From NCBI RefSeq assembly GCF_014635025.1, contig NZ_BMCE01000001.1:558001-622000 (forward strand): a DNA stretch of 64,000 nucleotides. Reading direction: 5' to 3'. The notes beneath the pieces are model-generated. The model saw only the letters and a program-made list of their open reading frames with translations, was not told the DNA's origin and searched no databases. This stretch comes from Fictibacillus barbaricus. Its GTDB lineage: Bacteria; Bacillota; Bacilli; Bacillales; Fictibacillaceae. A program made the position numbers and the translations under genes. This document shows, one piece after another, positions 1 through 8,277 of this stretch. Within the stretch, counting starts at the first letter, position 1. Every line of letters begins with the position of its first letter.

Positions 1-1
1 G

Positions 2-1864
2 ATTAACGCTACTAAAATCGAAGTTAAGTTCACTTCTGCAGTAGATAAATCTTCAGTTTTAACAGCTGCTGGTGCAATTCAAGGTACTGCAATATTTACA
101 CTTGCTGAACTTGATGGTCAAGCTAATGCTTCTGTAACAGGTGCTTCTTTAAGTGCTGATGGTAAAACATTAACTCTAACTACAGATGTTCCTGTGTCTA
201 AGCGTTATGATGTTGTTGTTGACGGTTTAAAAACTACAACTGGAAAAGATGTAGCTAAATATAACCAAGTTGTTAATTTCGTTGCTGATGCTACAGCTCC
301 TACAATTCTTGGAACTGAAAGAATCTCTGCATCACAAGTAAAAGTTAAATTCTCTGAGCCGATGAAAGCTTTCGCTCCAACATTCCAATATGCTGACGGT
401 TCAACTGTAACAGGTGTAACTGGAAGTGTAGCAGCTGGAGCTGACGAAGTAATCTTCTCAATGGATTCTAACGTTACAGTTAATAAAGGTCTAATCGCTA
501 CATTTATTGGTGCACAAGACCAAGCTGGTAATCTTTTAACTCCAAACCCAGCAACAGTATCTTTTGTTAAAGGTTCTGCTGATGGAGTTGCTCCAACAGT
601 ATCTTCTATCACACAAACTGGAGCAAAAACTTTTGCTGTGAAATTCTCTGAAGAATTATTAGCTAAGCCAGTTGTTGAAATTGGTGGAGTAGCTGTAGTT
701 GCAACTGATGTTGTTCAAGATTCTACAGACAAAACAACATACAATGTTACAGCACCAGCAGTTCTTGATGGAGCTACTACTGTAGCTGTTAAAACATTCT
801 CTGACTTAAGTGGTCAATCTGGAACTGACATGAGCAAGGTAGTTACTTTTGTTAAAGAAACTGCTGCTCCTAAAGTTCTTTCTGGAACTGTAGTTGTAGA
901 TGATACTAATAAAAAAGAATACCTTGAAATCACATTGGATAAGGATGTAGTTCTTTCTACTCCAACAGTTGATGCTACAAGTGGTTCTTTTGTAAAAGAT
1001 TATGTAACTACATCTTTAGCTGATACTGATATTACTGCTAAAACAGTTGCTTATAAATCTGCTACAAACAAAAAAGTTCTTCGTGTTGAATTAGCATCTT
1101 TCTTAACTGGTCATGATGTTAAAGGTGCAACTTATAAATTGAATCTTGCTTTTGCTGGTGTAGCTAGTGCATCTGGAGTAGCTGCTGATACTGCACAAGT
1201 AACATTCACTCGTGGTGAAGATGGATTACCTGCAAGCACTGCTGTTGCAAGTGTAACTCAAGTATTACCAGGTGTTGATAACAATAAAGTAGAAGTTACA
1301 TTTGACATGGCTGTTGATGGTGCATCTGCTATTAATCCAGCAAACTACAAAATTGATGGAGCTATCGTTGAATCAGTAACACTTAAACCTGCTTCTGGAA
1401 CACCAACTACACAAGTTGCTGTCTTAAACTTGAAAGCTGGTTCAAATGGATTCACTGGGACTCGTAACATCAATATCTCAGGAGTAAAAGCATTAGGTTC
1501 ATCAAAAGTAATGAACCCATTCTTTACTAACTCAGTAATTCTTAAGGAAAACATTGCTCCAACTGTTACTTCTGCTAAGTTAACTGCAACAAATGAGTTA
1601 ACATTAACTTTCTCAGAAGCTGTAACTGATACTACTGGAGTAGATTTTGAAGTGTTAATCGGTGGATTATCACAAGGTACAGTTGAAACTGTTGATGCTG
1701 GAGTAGGTGCTGTTGGTAAAACTTCAGTAAAAGTTACAATTGCTACAATTGACGCTACTGAATTATCTAAAGGTATTTCACTAAAAGGCTTGTCAACACT
1801 TGATATTGCTGATGCTGCTGGAAACGCTCTTTCATTACCAGCTAACATTTCAGTATCTCAATAA
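2..1864 (+). CDS. S-layer-like surface protein with repeated Ig-like domains (5' end outside window)
   Basis: The reading frame is open from base 2, so only the C-terminal part is present (about 620 residues). It is rich in T, V, A and S and contains repeated modules of the type 'APTVTSAKLTATNELTLTFS', where a proline-containing linker precedes a beta-strand pattern ending in FSE. This is typical of the Big_5/SbsA-like Ig domains of Bacillaceae S-layer proteins. Cysteine is absent, as expected for an exported cell-wall protein. The N-terminal signal peptide and any SLH anchoring domains would lie before the window. The uniform codon use suggests high expression. A strong intrinsic terminator follows at about 2005. 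The family assignment is good; the exact role (main S-layer or accessory surface protein) is inferred. Confidence 0.8.
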   Translation: MNATKIEVKFTSAVDKSSVLTAAGAIQGTAIFTLAELDGQANASVTGASLSADGKTLTLTTDVPVSKRYDVVVDGLKTTTGKDVAKYNQVVNFVADATAPTILGTERISASQVKVKFSEPMKAFAPTFQYADGSTVTGVTGSVAAGADEVIFSMDSNVTVNKGLIATFIGAQDQAGNLLTPNPATVSFVKGSADGVAPTVSSITQTGAKTFAVKFSEELLAKPVVEIGGVAVVATDVVQDSTDKTTYNVTAPAVLDGATTVAVKTFSDLSGQSGTDMSKVVTFVKETAAPKVLSGTVVVDDTNKKEYLEITLDKDVVLSTPTVDATSGSFVKDYVTTSLADTDITAKTVAYKSATNKKVLRVELASFLTGHDVKGATYKLNLAFAGVASASGVAADTAQVTFTRGEDGLPASTAVASVTQVLPGVDNNKVEVTFDMAVDGASAINPANYKIDGAIVESVTLKPASGTPTTQVAVLNLKAGSNGFTGTRNINISGVKALGSSKVMNPFFTNSVILKENIAPTVTSAKLTATNELTLTFSEAVTDTTGVDFEVLIGGLSQGTVETVDAGVGAVGKTSVKVTIATIDATELSKGISLKGLSTLDIADAAGNALSLPANISVSQ

Positions 1865-2004
1865 TTGGTCATTCCTTTCAGAAAAGCTCTGCGGAGAATA
1901 TATTTTGCAGATCGTTTCTTTCAAGTAAACAATTGGGAAGAAGGAATATGTGCTATTTTAAGGATTACTCATGTATCTTAATTTAGCACCCCTTTCCATA
2001 GGAG

Positions 2005-2049
2005 AAGAACCACATGATGATTTCAATATCGTCTGGTGGTTCTTTTTTT
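2005..2049 (+). terminator. Intrinsic terminator after S-layer-like gene
   Basis: An AGAACCAC/GTGGTTCT stem with an A/T-rich loop is followed by a run of seven T. It ends the surface-protein transcript. Confidence 0.85.
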
Positions 2050-2159
2050 GTTGTAGTTTAATAGATTATTAGAAAAATAGAAAATATTGGGTATTTTTGT
2101 TCATAAAATTAGGTGTTATATTTTAATTGGAATTATATTGAATATAAGGGTGGTATAGT

Positions 2160-3023
2160 ATGAAAAAGCCTTTTAAATTATTCTCACTGATAGCATTTGG
2201 TGTATCCTCGTTAATCTATCCTATTAATTCATCTGATGCTGCTACAAAACCTAAGCCAATGACTGTTCATTTTATTAACGTTGATCAAGGTGACGCAACC
2301 TACATAAAAACTCCTAATGGAGATGATATCCTGATTGACGCTGGTAATAAGGGTAAGGGCGATGAGGTGGTGGCATACCTCAAAAAGCAAAAAGTAGATG
2401 ATATTGAATTGATGATATCGTCTCATCCAGATGCTGATCACGTAGGTGGATTAGATGAGGTGCTTGCTGCTTTTAAGGTAGAAGCGGTTTACGCACCAAA
2501 GGTTAGCCACACAACCCAAGCTTACAAAGACTTCTTATCAGCTGTTAAAAGAGAGAAATTAACGATAAAAACGGCTAAAGCTGATGTCCAAGTAGCACTA
2601 AAGGATAAATCAATTAAAGCAAAGTTCATCGCACCAGTTAAAGAGTATGCGAAAACCGATTTAAACAACTGGAGCGCAGTGCTTCATATCAACTACAACA
2701 AGAATAACTTCTTATTTACCGGTGATGCTGAAGCTCAATCAGAAAAAGATATGATCGCTAAAAAATTCATATCTAAAGTAGATGTTCTAAAAGTGGGGCA
2801 TCATGGTTCAAAAGATTCTTCAACACAAGCATTTCTCAATCTTGCTAAGCCAACGTATTCGATCATTAGTGTGGGAGCAAAGAATTCCTACAAACATCCT
2901 ACAACAGAAACACTAAGTAGACTTACAAAGATAAAATCAAAGATTTACCGTACAGATCAAAAAGGGACTATCAAAGTAGTAAGTGATGGCCAGAAAATCA
3001 CGATTACAACTGAAAAGAAGTAA
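2160..3023 (+). CDS. Secreted metallo-beta-lactamase-fold protein (ComEC C-terminal-like)
   Basis: The protein has 287 residues with an N-terminal signal peptide (hydrophobic stretch about residues 8-22). The mature part is an MBL fold like the soluble domain of ComEC/Rec2: FINVDQGDA, then SSHPDADHVGG (the HxDxDH metal motif) near residue 86, LFTGDAE near 184, and a GHHGSKDSS motif near 212. In this family such domains hydrolyse nucleic-acid or other phosphoester substrates; the substrate here is unknown. The start is ATG with an AAGGGTGG ribosome site. The DUF3006 gene follows after 5 bases, so they form an operon. The last third of this gene is duplicated, truncated, at 9489-9736. Confidence 0.85.
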   Translation: MKKPFKLFSLIAFGVSSLIYPINSSDAATKPKPMTVHFINVDQGDATYIKTPNGDDILIDAGNKGKGDEVVAYLKKQKVDDIELMISSHPDADHVGGLDEVLAAFKVEAVYAPKVSHTTQAYKDFLSAVKREKLTIKTAKADVQVALKDKSIKAKFIAPVKEYAKTDLNNWSAVLHINYNKNNFLFTGDAEAQSEKDMIAKKFISKVDVLKVGHHGSKDSSTQAFLNLAKPTYSIISVGAKNSYKHPTTETLSRLTKIKSKIYRTDQKGTIKVVSDGQKITITTEKK

Positions 3024-3028
3024 TTACC

Positions 3029-3244
3029 ATGATTAAGGGAATCATTGATCGTTTTGAGGATGACTATGTAGTTGTTGAAATTGAAGGCACTACAAAAGAC
3101 TTTTTAAAGGTTAACTTCCCAAAGGAAGCAAAGCCTGGTGATGTTGTCTATTTTGAAGGAGCCAAGATCAGGATAGATAAGCATGAAACGAAAAAGCTTG
3201 AAGATGAGATCCAAAAACTTATGGATGAAGTATGGGAGGATTAA
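3029..3244 (+). CDS. DUF3006 family protein
   Basis: This is a 71-residue acidic protein starting MIKGIIDRFEDDYVVVE and ending in a charged helix. That is the DUF3006 pattern (small beta-barrel-like domain, function unknown), which in Bacilli is commonly encoded right after a ComEC-like MBL protein. It lies 5 bases downstream of that gene. A close copy is at 9742-9957. Just after the stop (3245-3310) a remnant reading LIFILIFVPRILFQATGF matches the end of the small membrane protein that follows the second copy at 9973. Confidence 0.8.
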   Translation: MIKGIIDRFEDDYVVVEIEGTTKDFLKVNFPKEAKPGDVVYFEGAKIRIDKHETKKLEDEIQKLMDEVWED

Positions 3245-3310
3245 TATTTATCTTAATATTTGTTCCAAGAATCTTATTCCAAGCAACGGGTTTTAATATG
3301 ATTAATTGAC
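3245..3310 (+). pseudogene. Remnant of small membrane protein gene
   Basis: The frame encodes IFVPRILFQATGF without a start codon. It corresponds to LFLPRGLFQNNGF at the end of the intact 34-residue ORF at 9973-10077. The upstream half is lost here. Confidence 0.5.
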
Positions 3311-3335
3311 GAGCTGCCATTCCTGGCAGCTTTTA
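3311..3335 (+). terminator. AGCTGCC/GGCAGCT hairpin terminator
   Basis: The perfect stem AGCTGCC..GGCAGCT is followed by TTTTATTTTT. The same hairpin recurs at 10094, 24880 and 51019, each time next to an array site. Confidence 0.8.
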
Positions 3336-3339
3336 TTTT

Positions 3340-3371
3340 TTATTCAACAAACGGGCCAGATTGTGGAGTAA
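3340..3371 (+). repeat. Array site 1 (short form)
   Basis: This 32-bp palindrome has a left arm TTATTCAACAAACGGG joined directly to a right arm CCAGATTGTGGAGTAA, with no internal terminator. It is one of the compact sites (also 11, 26 and 35). Confidence 0.85.
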
Positions 3372-3432
3372 CACTCAATAAGAAAATTGGATATTTATTT
3401 TAAACTTTACATAGAAGATTGAGAAGTTTGTA

Positions 3433-3460
3433 TTTAAACTAACGGTGCCGGTTATTTGAA
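3433..3460 (+). repeat. Minor palindrome after site 1
   Basis: The sequence TTTAAACTAACGG-TG-CCGGTTATTTGAA is a near-palindrome of the same general design. A homologous one follows site 11 at 10169. Confidence 0.55.
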
Positions 3461-3529
3461 GATAATGCCTCTTTACGGTGTTATAATTTTAATAAGAAAT
3501 TATCAAATAAAAGGGGAATATGAAAGACA

Positions 3530-4351
3530 ATGAACACAACTTGTAAATTAGGAAATATAGAAATCCTTCTACCAGATGCATCAACCTCATATTTCTTTAT
3601 TGATGAAGATTTAGCAGAATTATTTAATTTGGAAACAAATAATGAGGCAATAAAAATTCTACGCAAAAAAGCTAGAGAAAAGATTGAACCTAATTCATAC
3701 AAGCGTATTGGCTATGATTACGATTCGAGTGCAGTTATTATACGTACTTCAAATGCTGAATTGATATTGGAGATAGCGATAATCATAAACGAACTTTCTA
3801 ATGTAAACGTATCTGAAGACGAAATAAGTATTGTTAAAAATCAATTATTCTCACATAAAAGACCCAAGAAACAAAAATGGAAAGTGGGAGATATTTTCCA
3901 AATACCTTTAGAGAATGGTACATACGCTTTTGGACAGGTAGTGTGGAAAAGTTCTACTCACCCTGTTTGCGGTTTATTTGATATCAATAAAACCGAGGTT
4001 TCAACTTTAGAAAAAATTATAAATAATCCCTTTATTTCAATATTAGCATTAACCCCAAATTTATTAGATAATCACCGTTGGAAGGTACTAGGTAATATGA
4101 ATGTAAGGATTCAAATGGAGGACGTTCCTGGAGAATTTAACGGTACCTATTGTATTGGTGCCAAGAGCTTCACAAGTGGTATCCTTGAAGATTTAGCAAA
4201 CGCCTTTTACGGAGTTACACCGTGGAACGCATTTGCTGACGAGGATTTTTTTGACGAAATTTTGTTACCAACTGTGAAACGTCCTTCGACTGCTAAGGTT
4301 TTATCATCATCCGAAAGAAATCTTTATCGCAAACAGAAAAAATGGGATTGA
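3530..4351 (+). CDS. Imm26-like protein (possible orphan immunity protein)
   Basis: The protein has 273 residues and no signal peptide or membrane segment. Around residues 116-135 it has KWKVGDIFQIPLENGTYAFG, close to the start of the Imm26 immunity domain (lysine-rich strand, GDxFxIPLxdGxYafGqV). The N-terminal 100 residues are not recognised. Imm26 proteins neutralise contact-dependent polymorphic toxins; orphan copies are common in accessory regions. The start is ATG after AAAAGGGGAAT. This is the first gene of the array, bounded by sites 1 and 2. The Imm26 call rests on the motif only. Confidence 0.55.
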   Translation: MNTTCKLGNIEILLPDASTSYFFIDEDLAELFNLETNNEAIKILRKKAREKIEPNSYKRIGYDYDSSAVIIRTSNAELILEIAIIINELSNVNVSEDEISIVKNQLFSHKRPKKQKWKVGDIFQIPLENGTYAFGQVVWKSSTHPVCGLFDINKTEVSTLEKIINNPFISILALTPNLLDNHRWKVLGNMNVRIQMEDVPGEFNGTYCIGAKSFTSGILEDLANAFYGVTPWNAFADEDFFDEILLPTVKRPSTAKVLSSSERNLYRKQKKWD

Positions 4352-4384
4352 AAATGTTTACTCTAAGTAGATTGTGAAGAAATG

Positions 4385-4412
4385 TACTTAAACAAACGGG
4401 TGCATTTCTTCG
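4385..4412 (+). repeat. Array site 2 (degenerate)
   Basis: A left arm AAACAAACGGGTGCATTTCTTC is present. The rest of the hairpin is diverged. A right-arm-like AGATTGTGAAGAA lies just before it at about 4369. Confidence 0.6.
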
Positions 4413-4478
4413 GAACTATTTTAGGTATGTTACTTAAAACCATTGTAAAGTTAAATTAAATGGTTAGGAGAAAATTTT

Positions 4479-4865
4479 ATGATTTGGAAATTAAATGATA
4501 CTTCTATCGATTTAGCCTATACTTTTGATAATTTGAAAAAATTATTAAATGATATCTTAAATCAGGAAAATACCTTTTCACATTACGAGTTTTCTAAATG
4601 GTGTGATAATCTGACAATGGTTTTTGATGAAGACGATAGTACTGATGATGAAAATGATAAGGATTTAGATCAGTGGCTTAAAGATTTAGAAGAGTGGAAT
4701 GAGAATGATTTAGCAGTCAAAATTGCAGGTGACATAGAACGGGAATGGGACTTAAACTTATTTGAAAACTACTCGGAGCAGCAATTGAAAACACTGGATA
4801 TATCGCAAGTTGTTTTTCCAGAGAAATGGATACAAGATTGGGTTAAGGAAATAAACAGTTTGTAG
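4479..4865 (+). CDS. Hypothetical acidic cassette protein
   Basis: The 128-residue protein is strongly acidic, with a D/E-rich stretch around residues 49-65 (FDEDDSTDDENDKDLDQW), several tryptophans and no membrane segment. The family is not recognised. Acidic small proteins of this kind in toxin/immunity-rich arrays are often immunity proteins, but no family motif supports that here. The start is ATG after TTAGGAGA. The stop is about 15 bases before site 3. Confidence 0.6.
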   Translation: MIWKLNDTSIDLAYTFDNLKKLLNDILNQENTFSHYEFSKWCDNLTMVFDEDDSTDDENDKDLDQWLKDLEEWNENDLAVKIAGDIEREWDLNLFENYSEQQLKTLDISQVVFPEKWIQDWVKEINSL

Positions 4866-4879
4866 CGCGGTGAGATCTC

Positions 4880-4967
4880 TTGTTCAACAAACGGGTGCTT
4901 TTCTTGAAGAAGGAGAAGTGCTCTTTTTATTGAACCTTATTAAACAAACGGGCAGGATTGTGGAATA
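4880..4967 (+). repeat. Array site 3 (complete)
   Basis: The left arm TTCAACAAACGGGTGC and hairpin with T-run are followed by a second palindrome ending GGCAGGATTGTGGAATAA. Confidence 0.9.
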
Positions 4968-4998
4968 AGAAAAAGTGTTACTTAGGTACAAACCTTTA

Positions 4999-5036
4999 GG
5001 TTCTTCAAGAAGGAGAGGTGCTCTTTTTTATTGAAG
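4999..5036 (+). repeat. Partial array repeat
   Basis: Only the hairpin and T-run part is present (TTCTTCAAGAAGGAGAGG onward, ending TTTTTTATTGAAG). The left arm is lost. It follows site 3 after 31 bases with no gene between, so it probably marks a deleted cassette. Confidence 0.75.
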
Positions 5037-5078
5037 TAATATGTAGTTTGTACATTGAAAATATAGAGGCTGATGTAA

Positions 5079-5546
5079 ATGGTAAAATATAAATATACTG
5101 CAGAAAATTGTTTTGAAAGTATCATCCCGCAGTCAGCTTATATAGAAAATACTAAAGTTGAAAATAACATTTTATCCTTAACATTCGAGAGTTTGGAAAT
5201 TGGAAAGGAACATCCACTAAATCCATTTGATACTGAATGTGAAACGAAAGAAGTTGTATTAGTATTTTATGACTTCGAGGTTTTAGAATCTGGTTATTAT
5301 GATTGTTCCCATGTCCAAAAGCAATTTAAAGACTTTGATAAAGATTGTACTTATAATCTGATTCCCTTATTAGAGTTATTAAATGATTTTACGATTGTTA
5401 CCGAAGATATAAAAGAAAAGAATGATACTTTTTTTGAACAGACATTCGAGGGTTTTCCATGGAGTCATGGAGAAGACACTTGGGGCTATTTCAAGCTTCG
5501 TTATAAACGTATGGAAATGTTGTGGAATTCTTTTCATAATGAGTAG
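5079..5546 (+). CDS. Hypothetical cassette protein
   Basis: The 155-residue soluble acidic protein has no recognised family. It has beta-rich predicted segments in the first half (NNILSLTFESLEIG, EVVLVFYDFEVLESGYYD) and an aromatic C terminus (FPWSHGEDTWGYFKLRYK). The ATG start has only a weak ribosome site (AGAGG). The stop lies 14 bases before site 4, the usual arrangement in this array. Confidence 0.6.
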   Translation: MVKYKYTAENCFESIIPQSAYIENTKVENNILSLTFESLEIGKEHPLNPFDTECETKEVVLVFYDFEVLESGYYDCSHVQKQFKDFDKDCTYNLIPLLELLNDFTIVTEDIKEKNDTFFEQTFEGFPWSHGEDTWGYFKLRYKRMEMLWNSFHNE

Positions 5547-5559
5547 ATTAAAACAAAGT

Positions 5560-5638
5560 TTCTTCAACATCGGGTGCATTTCTTCAGGAAGGAGAAATGC
5601 TCTTTTTTGTTGAACTTATGAGCAGGATTTTGGAATAA
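5560..5638 (+). repeat. Array site 4 (complete)
   Basis: The left arm TTCTTCAACATCGGGTGC is followed by hairpin, T-run, and right arm GCAGGATTTTGGAATAA. Confidence 0.9.
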
Positions 5639-5728
5639 GGAATTAGTGCTTACTAAATAGAACTTATCCGTTAAATAAATGTGAAATAACGGAATGGTGG
5701 TATTAGAATTGTAAAGGGGAGTGCACAA

Positions 5729-6178
5729 ATGAAAAATATTTATGATCATTTGCATTCAGAGGAAATTTTAAACCGTATTGACAAATTAAGCGCAAATTCA
5801 AAACCCCAATGGGGTAAAATGGATGTTGCCCAAATGTTAGCGCATTGCTCATCTTTTCAAGCCATTGCAATGGGACATTCTTTTCCAGCGAGAGGCTGGT
5901 TAGGGATATTAATAGGAAACTTTGTGAAACCAATTTTTTATAACGACAAGCCATTACCCAAAAATATGTCCACTATTCCTACCATTTTGATTGTAGATAA
6001 TAAAGAATTTGAAACAGAAAAGGAAAAACTGAAACAAAAAATTGTAACTTTCCAAAATGATGGTCCAGAGAAATGTACGACTAATCCACATCCTTTTTTC
6101 GGTAAACTTACTTCAGAGCAATGGGGAAAAGGACTTTACAAGCACCTTGATCATCATTTAAAACAGTTTGGAGTTTAG
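5729..6178 (+). CDS. DUF1569 / DinB-superfamily protein
   Basis: The 149-residue helical protein matches the DUF1569 branch of the DinB four-helix-bundle superfamily: WGKMDVAQMLAHCS near residues 28-41, and HPFFGKLTSEQWGKGLYKHL near 113-132 followed by DHHLKQFG. The histidines in these motifs are the putative metal ligands. DinB-fold proteins are metal-dependent enzymes or thiol-transferase relatives; the substrate is unknown. Length is normal for the family and the frame is intact. The start is ATG after AAAGGGGAG. Confidence 0.85.
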   Translation: MKNIYDHLHSEEILNRIDKLSANSKPQWGKMDVAQMLAHCSSFQAIAMGHSFPARGWLGILIGNFVKPIFYNDKPLPKNMSTIPTILIVDNKEFETEKEKLKQKIVTFQNDGPEKCTTNPHPFFGKLTSEQWGKGLYKHLDHHLKQFGV

Positions 6179-6216
6179 AATTTAAAAACGGAAGTTAACC
6201 TTTTGGTGTCTTTTTG

Positions 6217-6291
6217 TTTTCAACTAACAGGTGCATTTCTTCAAGAAGGAATGCGCTCTTTTTTATTGAATTAATGACAGGATTAAATGAA
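6217..6291 (+). repeat. Array site 5
   Basis: The left arm TTTTCAACTAACAGGTGC is followed by a hairpin, T-run and a diverged right arm GACAGGATTAAATGAA. Confidence 0.85.
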
Positions 6292-6328
6292 GCGAATCGA
6301 GTAGCCATTAATCCTGGGAGGAGAAACA

Positions 6329-6763
6329 ATGTACCCACGAGCTAATACTTTAGGGATAATACTCAAGAATGATTATATTCTTCTGGAAGAACAAAAAGGA
6401 AAACATTCAAAAGGTTATGGTCTTTTTTACCGTCCAATTGGCGGTACAATCGAATACGGAGAAAGATCAAATGAAACATTATTGAGAGAATATATGGAGG
6501 AATTAGGTGTAGAAATTATAATTAAACGTTATCTTACATGTATTGAAAATATTTATAAGATCGATGAAAAGGTAGGACACGAAATAACACAACTATATTT
6601 AGCAGATTTTAAGGATGAAAAATTATACCAAAGAGAGATTTTTACCGTTAGAGAAGCACAGAGGATCACTTATGCAAAGTGGATTCAAAAAAAAGATGTT
6701 ATTAAAGGAAAAAAGGTACTATACCCAGATGGATTAAGCGAACTTTTAAAAAAGGAACTGTAA
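6329..6763 (+). CDS. NUDIX hydrolase
   Basis: The 144-residue protein carries the NUDIX box GGTIEYGERSNETLLREYMEELG-like sequence around residues 38-60 (GX5EX7REXXEEXG, complete with catalytic glutamates). It should hydrolyse a nucleoside diphosphate linked to another group; the substrate cannot be told. Length is normal. The start is ATG after GGGAGGAGA. It is one of three NUDIX cassettes here (also 8278 and the broken 17358). Confidence 0.9.
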   Translation: MYPRANTLGIILKNDYILLEEQKGKHSKGYGLFYRPIGGTIEYGERSNETLLREYMEELGVEIIIKRYLTCIENIYKIDEKVGHEITQLYLADFKDEKLYQREIFTVREAQRITYAKWIQKKDVIKGKKVLYPDGLSELLKKEL

Positions 6764-6767
6764 TTCC

Positions 6768-6808
6768 TTCTTCAACAAACGGGTGCATTACTTAAAAAAG
6801 TAAATTGT
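6768..6808 (+). repeat. Array site 6 (diverged 3' half)
   Basis: The left arm TTCTTCAACAAACGGGTGC is intact. The hairpin is replaced by TTACTTAAAAAAGTAA and no right arm is seen. Confidence 0.75.
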
Positions 6809-6862
6809 CTATTTTCAAATTAAAAAGCTAATAGTTAATCGAAAGGGTTTGGTGTCTAACCA

Positions 6863-7501
6863 ATGTTATTCAAAAGTTACATGCATAAAAAATTCCCCAA
6901 CTTAGAACTTAGGCAGCCTTTGTACTACAGTTGGAAGAATGCCATTAGGTTTAAGTTAGGAATTCAAGAGTTACGAGATTATGAAGCCGATAGTCTATAT
7001 CTTACAGAAGTTTATAAACGCGCAATAACCCTTTTTGATTCTGTACACCAAAGTAATGATGAGATTTTCGTGGTAGCTAATATAAGTGATTATGGATATG
7101 GTATTACATCTAGGCATAAATTAAATGTATTTCTTAAGTATATCAAGCAAAAAGATGTTCTAAATAAATTAAATCACACAATAATTCCTTATGTTTATCC
7201 CGAAGATGATGATGAGGGAGATTGTAAAACACATAGATTTATACTTAAATGTAAAGTCTCTGATATAAAATACCTTTCAATGATAAAAGCGATATGTAAT
7301 CAAGATATGGGAGTTAAGCCAAGTATTCATCATGAAATATTCTTTATAAACATAAAAAAAGAAACGATTTTCTTGATTTATGATGATAGAGGTTGTGACA
7401 TTTTAGCTAGTTCACGAGAATCACTATACCACATTTACAAAGAATACAATGACTGGATCTTAGATTATGATCGAAAGGAAATTGATAGCATTTTCAGTTG
7501 A
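6863..7501 (+). CDS. DUF3885 family protein
   Basis: The 212-residue protein has the DUF3885 pattern: N-terminal FPNLELRQPLYYSWKNAIRF, an internal FVVANISDYGYG, and a C-terminal IYDDRGCDILA followed by LYHIYKEYNDWILDYDR. DUF3885 has no established function and occurs often in Bacilli. Length and frame are normal. The ATG start has AAAGGGTTTGG upstream. It lies between sites 6 and 7. Confidence 0.75.
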   Translation: MLFKSYMHKKFPNLELRQPLYYSWKNAIRFKLGIQELRDYEADSLYLTEVYKRAITLFDSVHQSNDEIFVVANISDYGYGITSRHKLNVFLKYIKQKDVLNKLNHTIIPYVYPEDDDEGDCKTHRFILKCKVSDIKYLSMIKAICNQDMGVKPSIHHEIFFINIKKETIFLIYDDRGCDILASSRESLYHIYKEYNDWILDYDRKEIDSIFS

Positions 7502-7506
7502 TACAC

Positions 7507-7560
7507 TTTTCAACAAACGGGTGCATTTCTTCAAGAGGAGAAGTGCTCTTTTTATTGAAT
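7507..7560 (+). repeat. Array site 7
   Basis: The left arm TTTTCAACAAACGGGTGC is followed by a hairpin (three bases shorter than usual), T-run and ATTGAAT. No right arm. Confidence 0.9.
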
Positions 7561-7620
7561 TTAAAGGCATAAATGGTATTGCTAACCTGATTTAAAAGCA
7601 GTGCTTTGGGGGGATAAAGT

Positions 7621-8127
7621 ATTAATAATTGGATTGAACTTAAAAAATTAGAAGAAAAAGTAATGTGGAAAAAGGTTTATAAAGAATTTAAATTCAAACC
7701 TAGCATTACTAAATTTCCATCATTTAAAGTACCAAGCCCATTCATTACATACGATATTTCAGTTTATAGTAATTGGTCAGGAGATATTAAAGAATTTGAT
7801 GATATTTATAACAACCTTGAAGAGAAATCACTGCTTGTATTTAAAGAATTAACGAATAATGATGAATATTTTTATGCTTTAGATTGGCAACACCCTTCTT
7901 ACTGGGTAAATCCCTTTTTAGAGTTTCCAAGAGACGAAGAATTTGATGAATGGACTATCCCTATTTTTCCTGATGGGGATTATTACTTCTTTATACAAAA
8001 GGAATTCAACTGGGGATTGTTAGGTCATCCCTGGGAACAGACCATAACTATCTTTGGTGAGGAACTTATCCAGTCGTTTAAAAAACATAATCCTAGAATG
8101 TTTAATACTATTTTACGAATAGGTTAG
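7621..8127 (+). CDS. DUF2716 family protein, apparent ATT start
   Basis: The coding frame (168 residues from 7621) matches DUF2716: FKFKPS, ITYDISVY, ALDWQHPSYWVNP, FPDGDYYFF and LGHPWEQTITIFGEEL. The first ATG is at 7663, but the family normally has about 14 more residues beginning with a ..NWI.L motif. That motif is in frame upstream here (INNWIELKKLEEKV). A GGGGGGAT ribosome site lies 7 bases before an ATT codon at 7621, with no ATG/GTG/TTG in position. The gene either uses a rare ATT start or has a mutated start codon. Function of the family is unknown. Confidence 0.75.
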   Translation: MNNWIELKKLEEKVMWKKVYKEFKFKPSITKFPSFKVPSPFITYDISVYSNWSGDIKEFDDIYNNLEEKSLLVFKELTNNDEYFYALDWQHPSYWVNPFLEFPRDEEFDEWTIPIFPDGDYYFFIQKEFNWGLLGHPWEQTITIFGEELIQSFKKHNPRMFNTILRIG

Positions 8128-8174
8128 TCTTAACATCTGAGTTAGCTAGTCACGGGTAGCATTCCTATAATGTG

Positions 8175-8230
8175 TTATTCCACAAACGGGTGCATTTCTT
8201 CAAGAAGGAGAAGTGCTCTTTTTATGGAAT
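8175..8230 (+). repeat. Array site 8
   Basis: The left arm TTATTCCACAAACGGGTGC is followed by a perfect consensus hairpin, T-run and ATGGAAT. Confidence 0.9.
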
Positions 8231-8277
8231 TTAAGTGGAGATAGTAGACGATTTATCTTAAGAGAGGAATAGAAACT

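Noticed and set aside
205-612. Minus-strand ORFs inside the S-layer-like gene (also 1345-1848)
   Set aside because: They are shadows of a biased plus-strand coding sequence, with no ribosome site and no family features.
5422-5613. Small ORFs crossing site 4 and neighbouring repeats
   Set aside because: They contain translated repeat sequence and overlap the real gene at 5079 in another frame.
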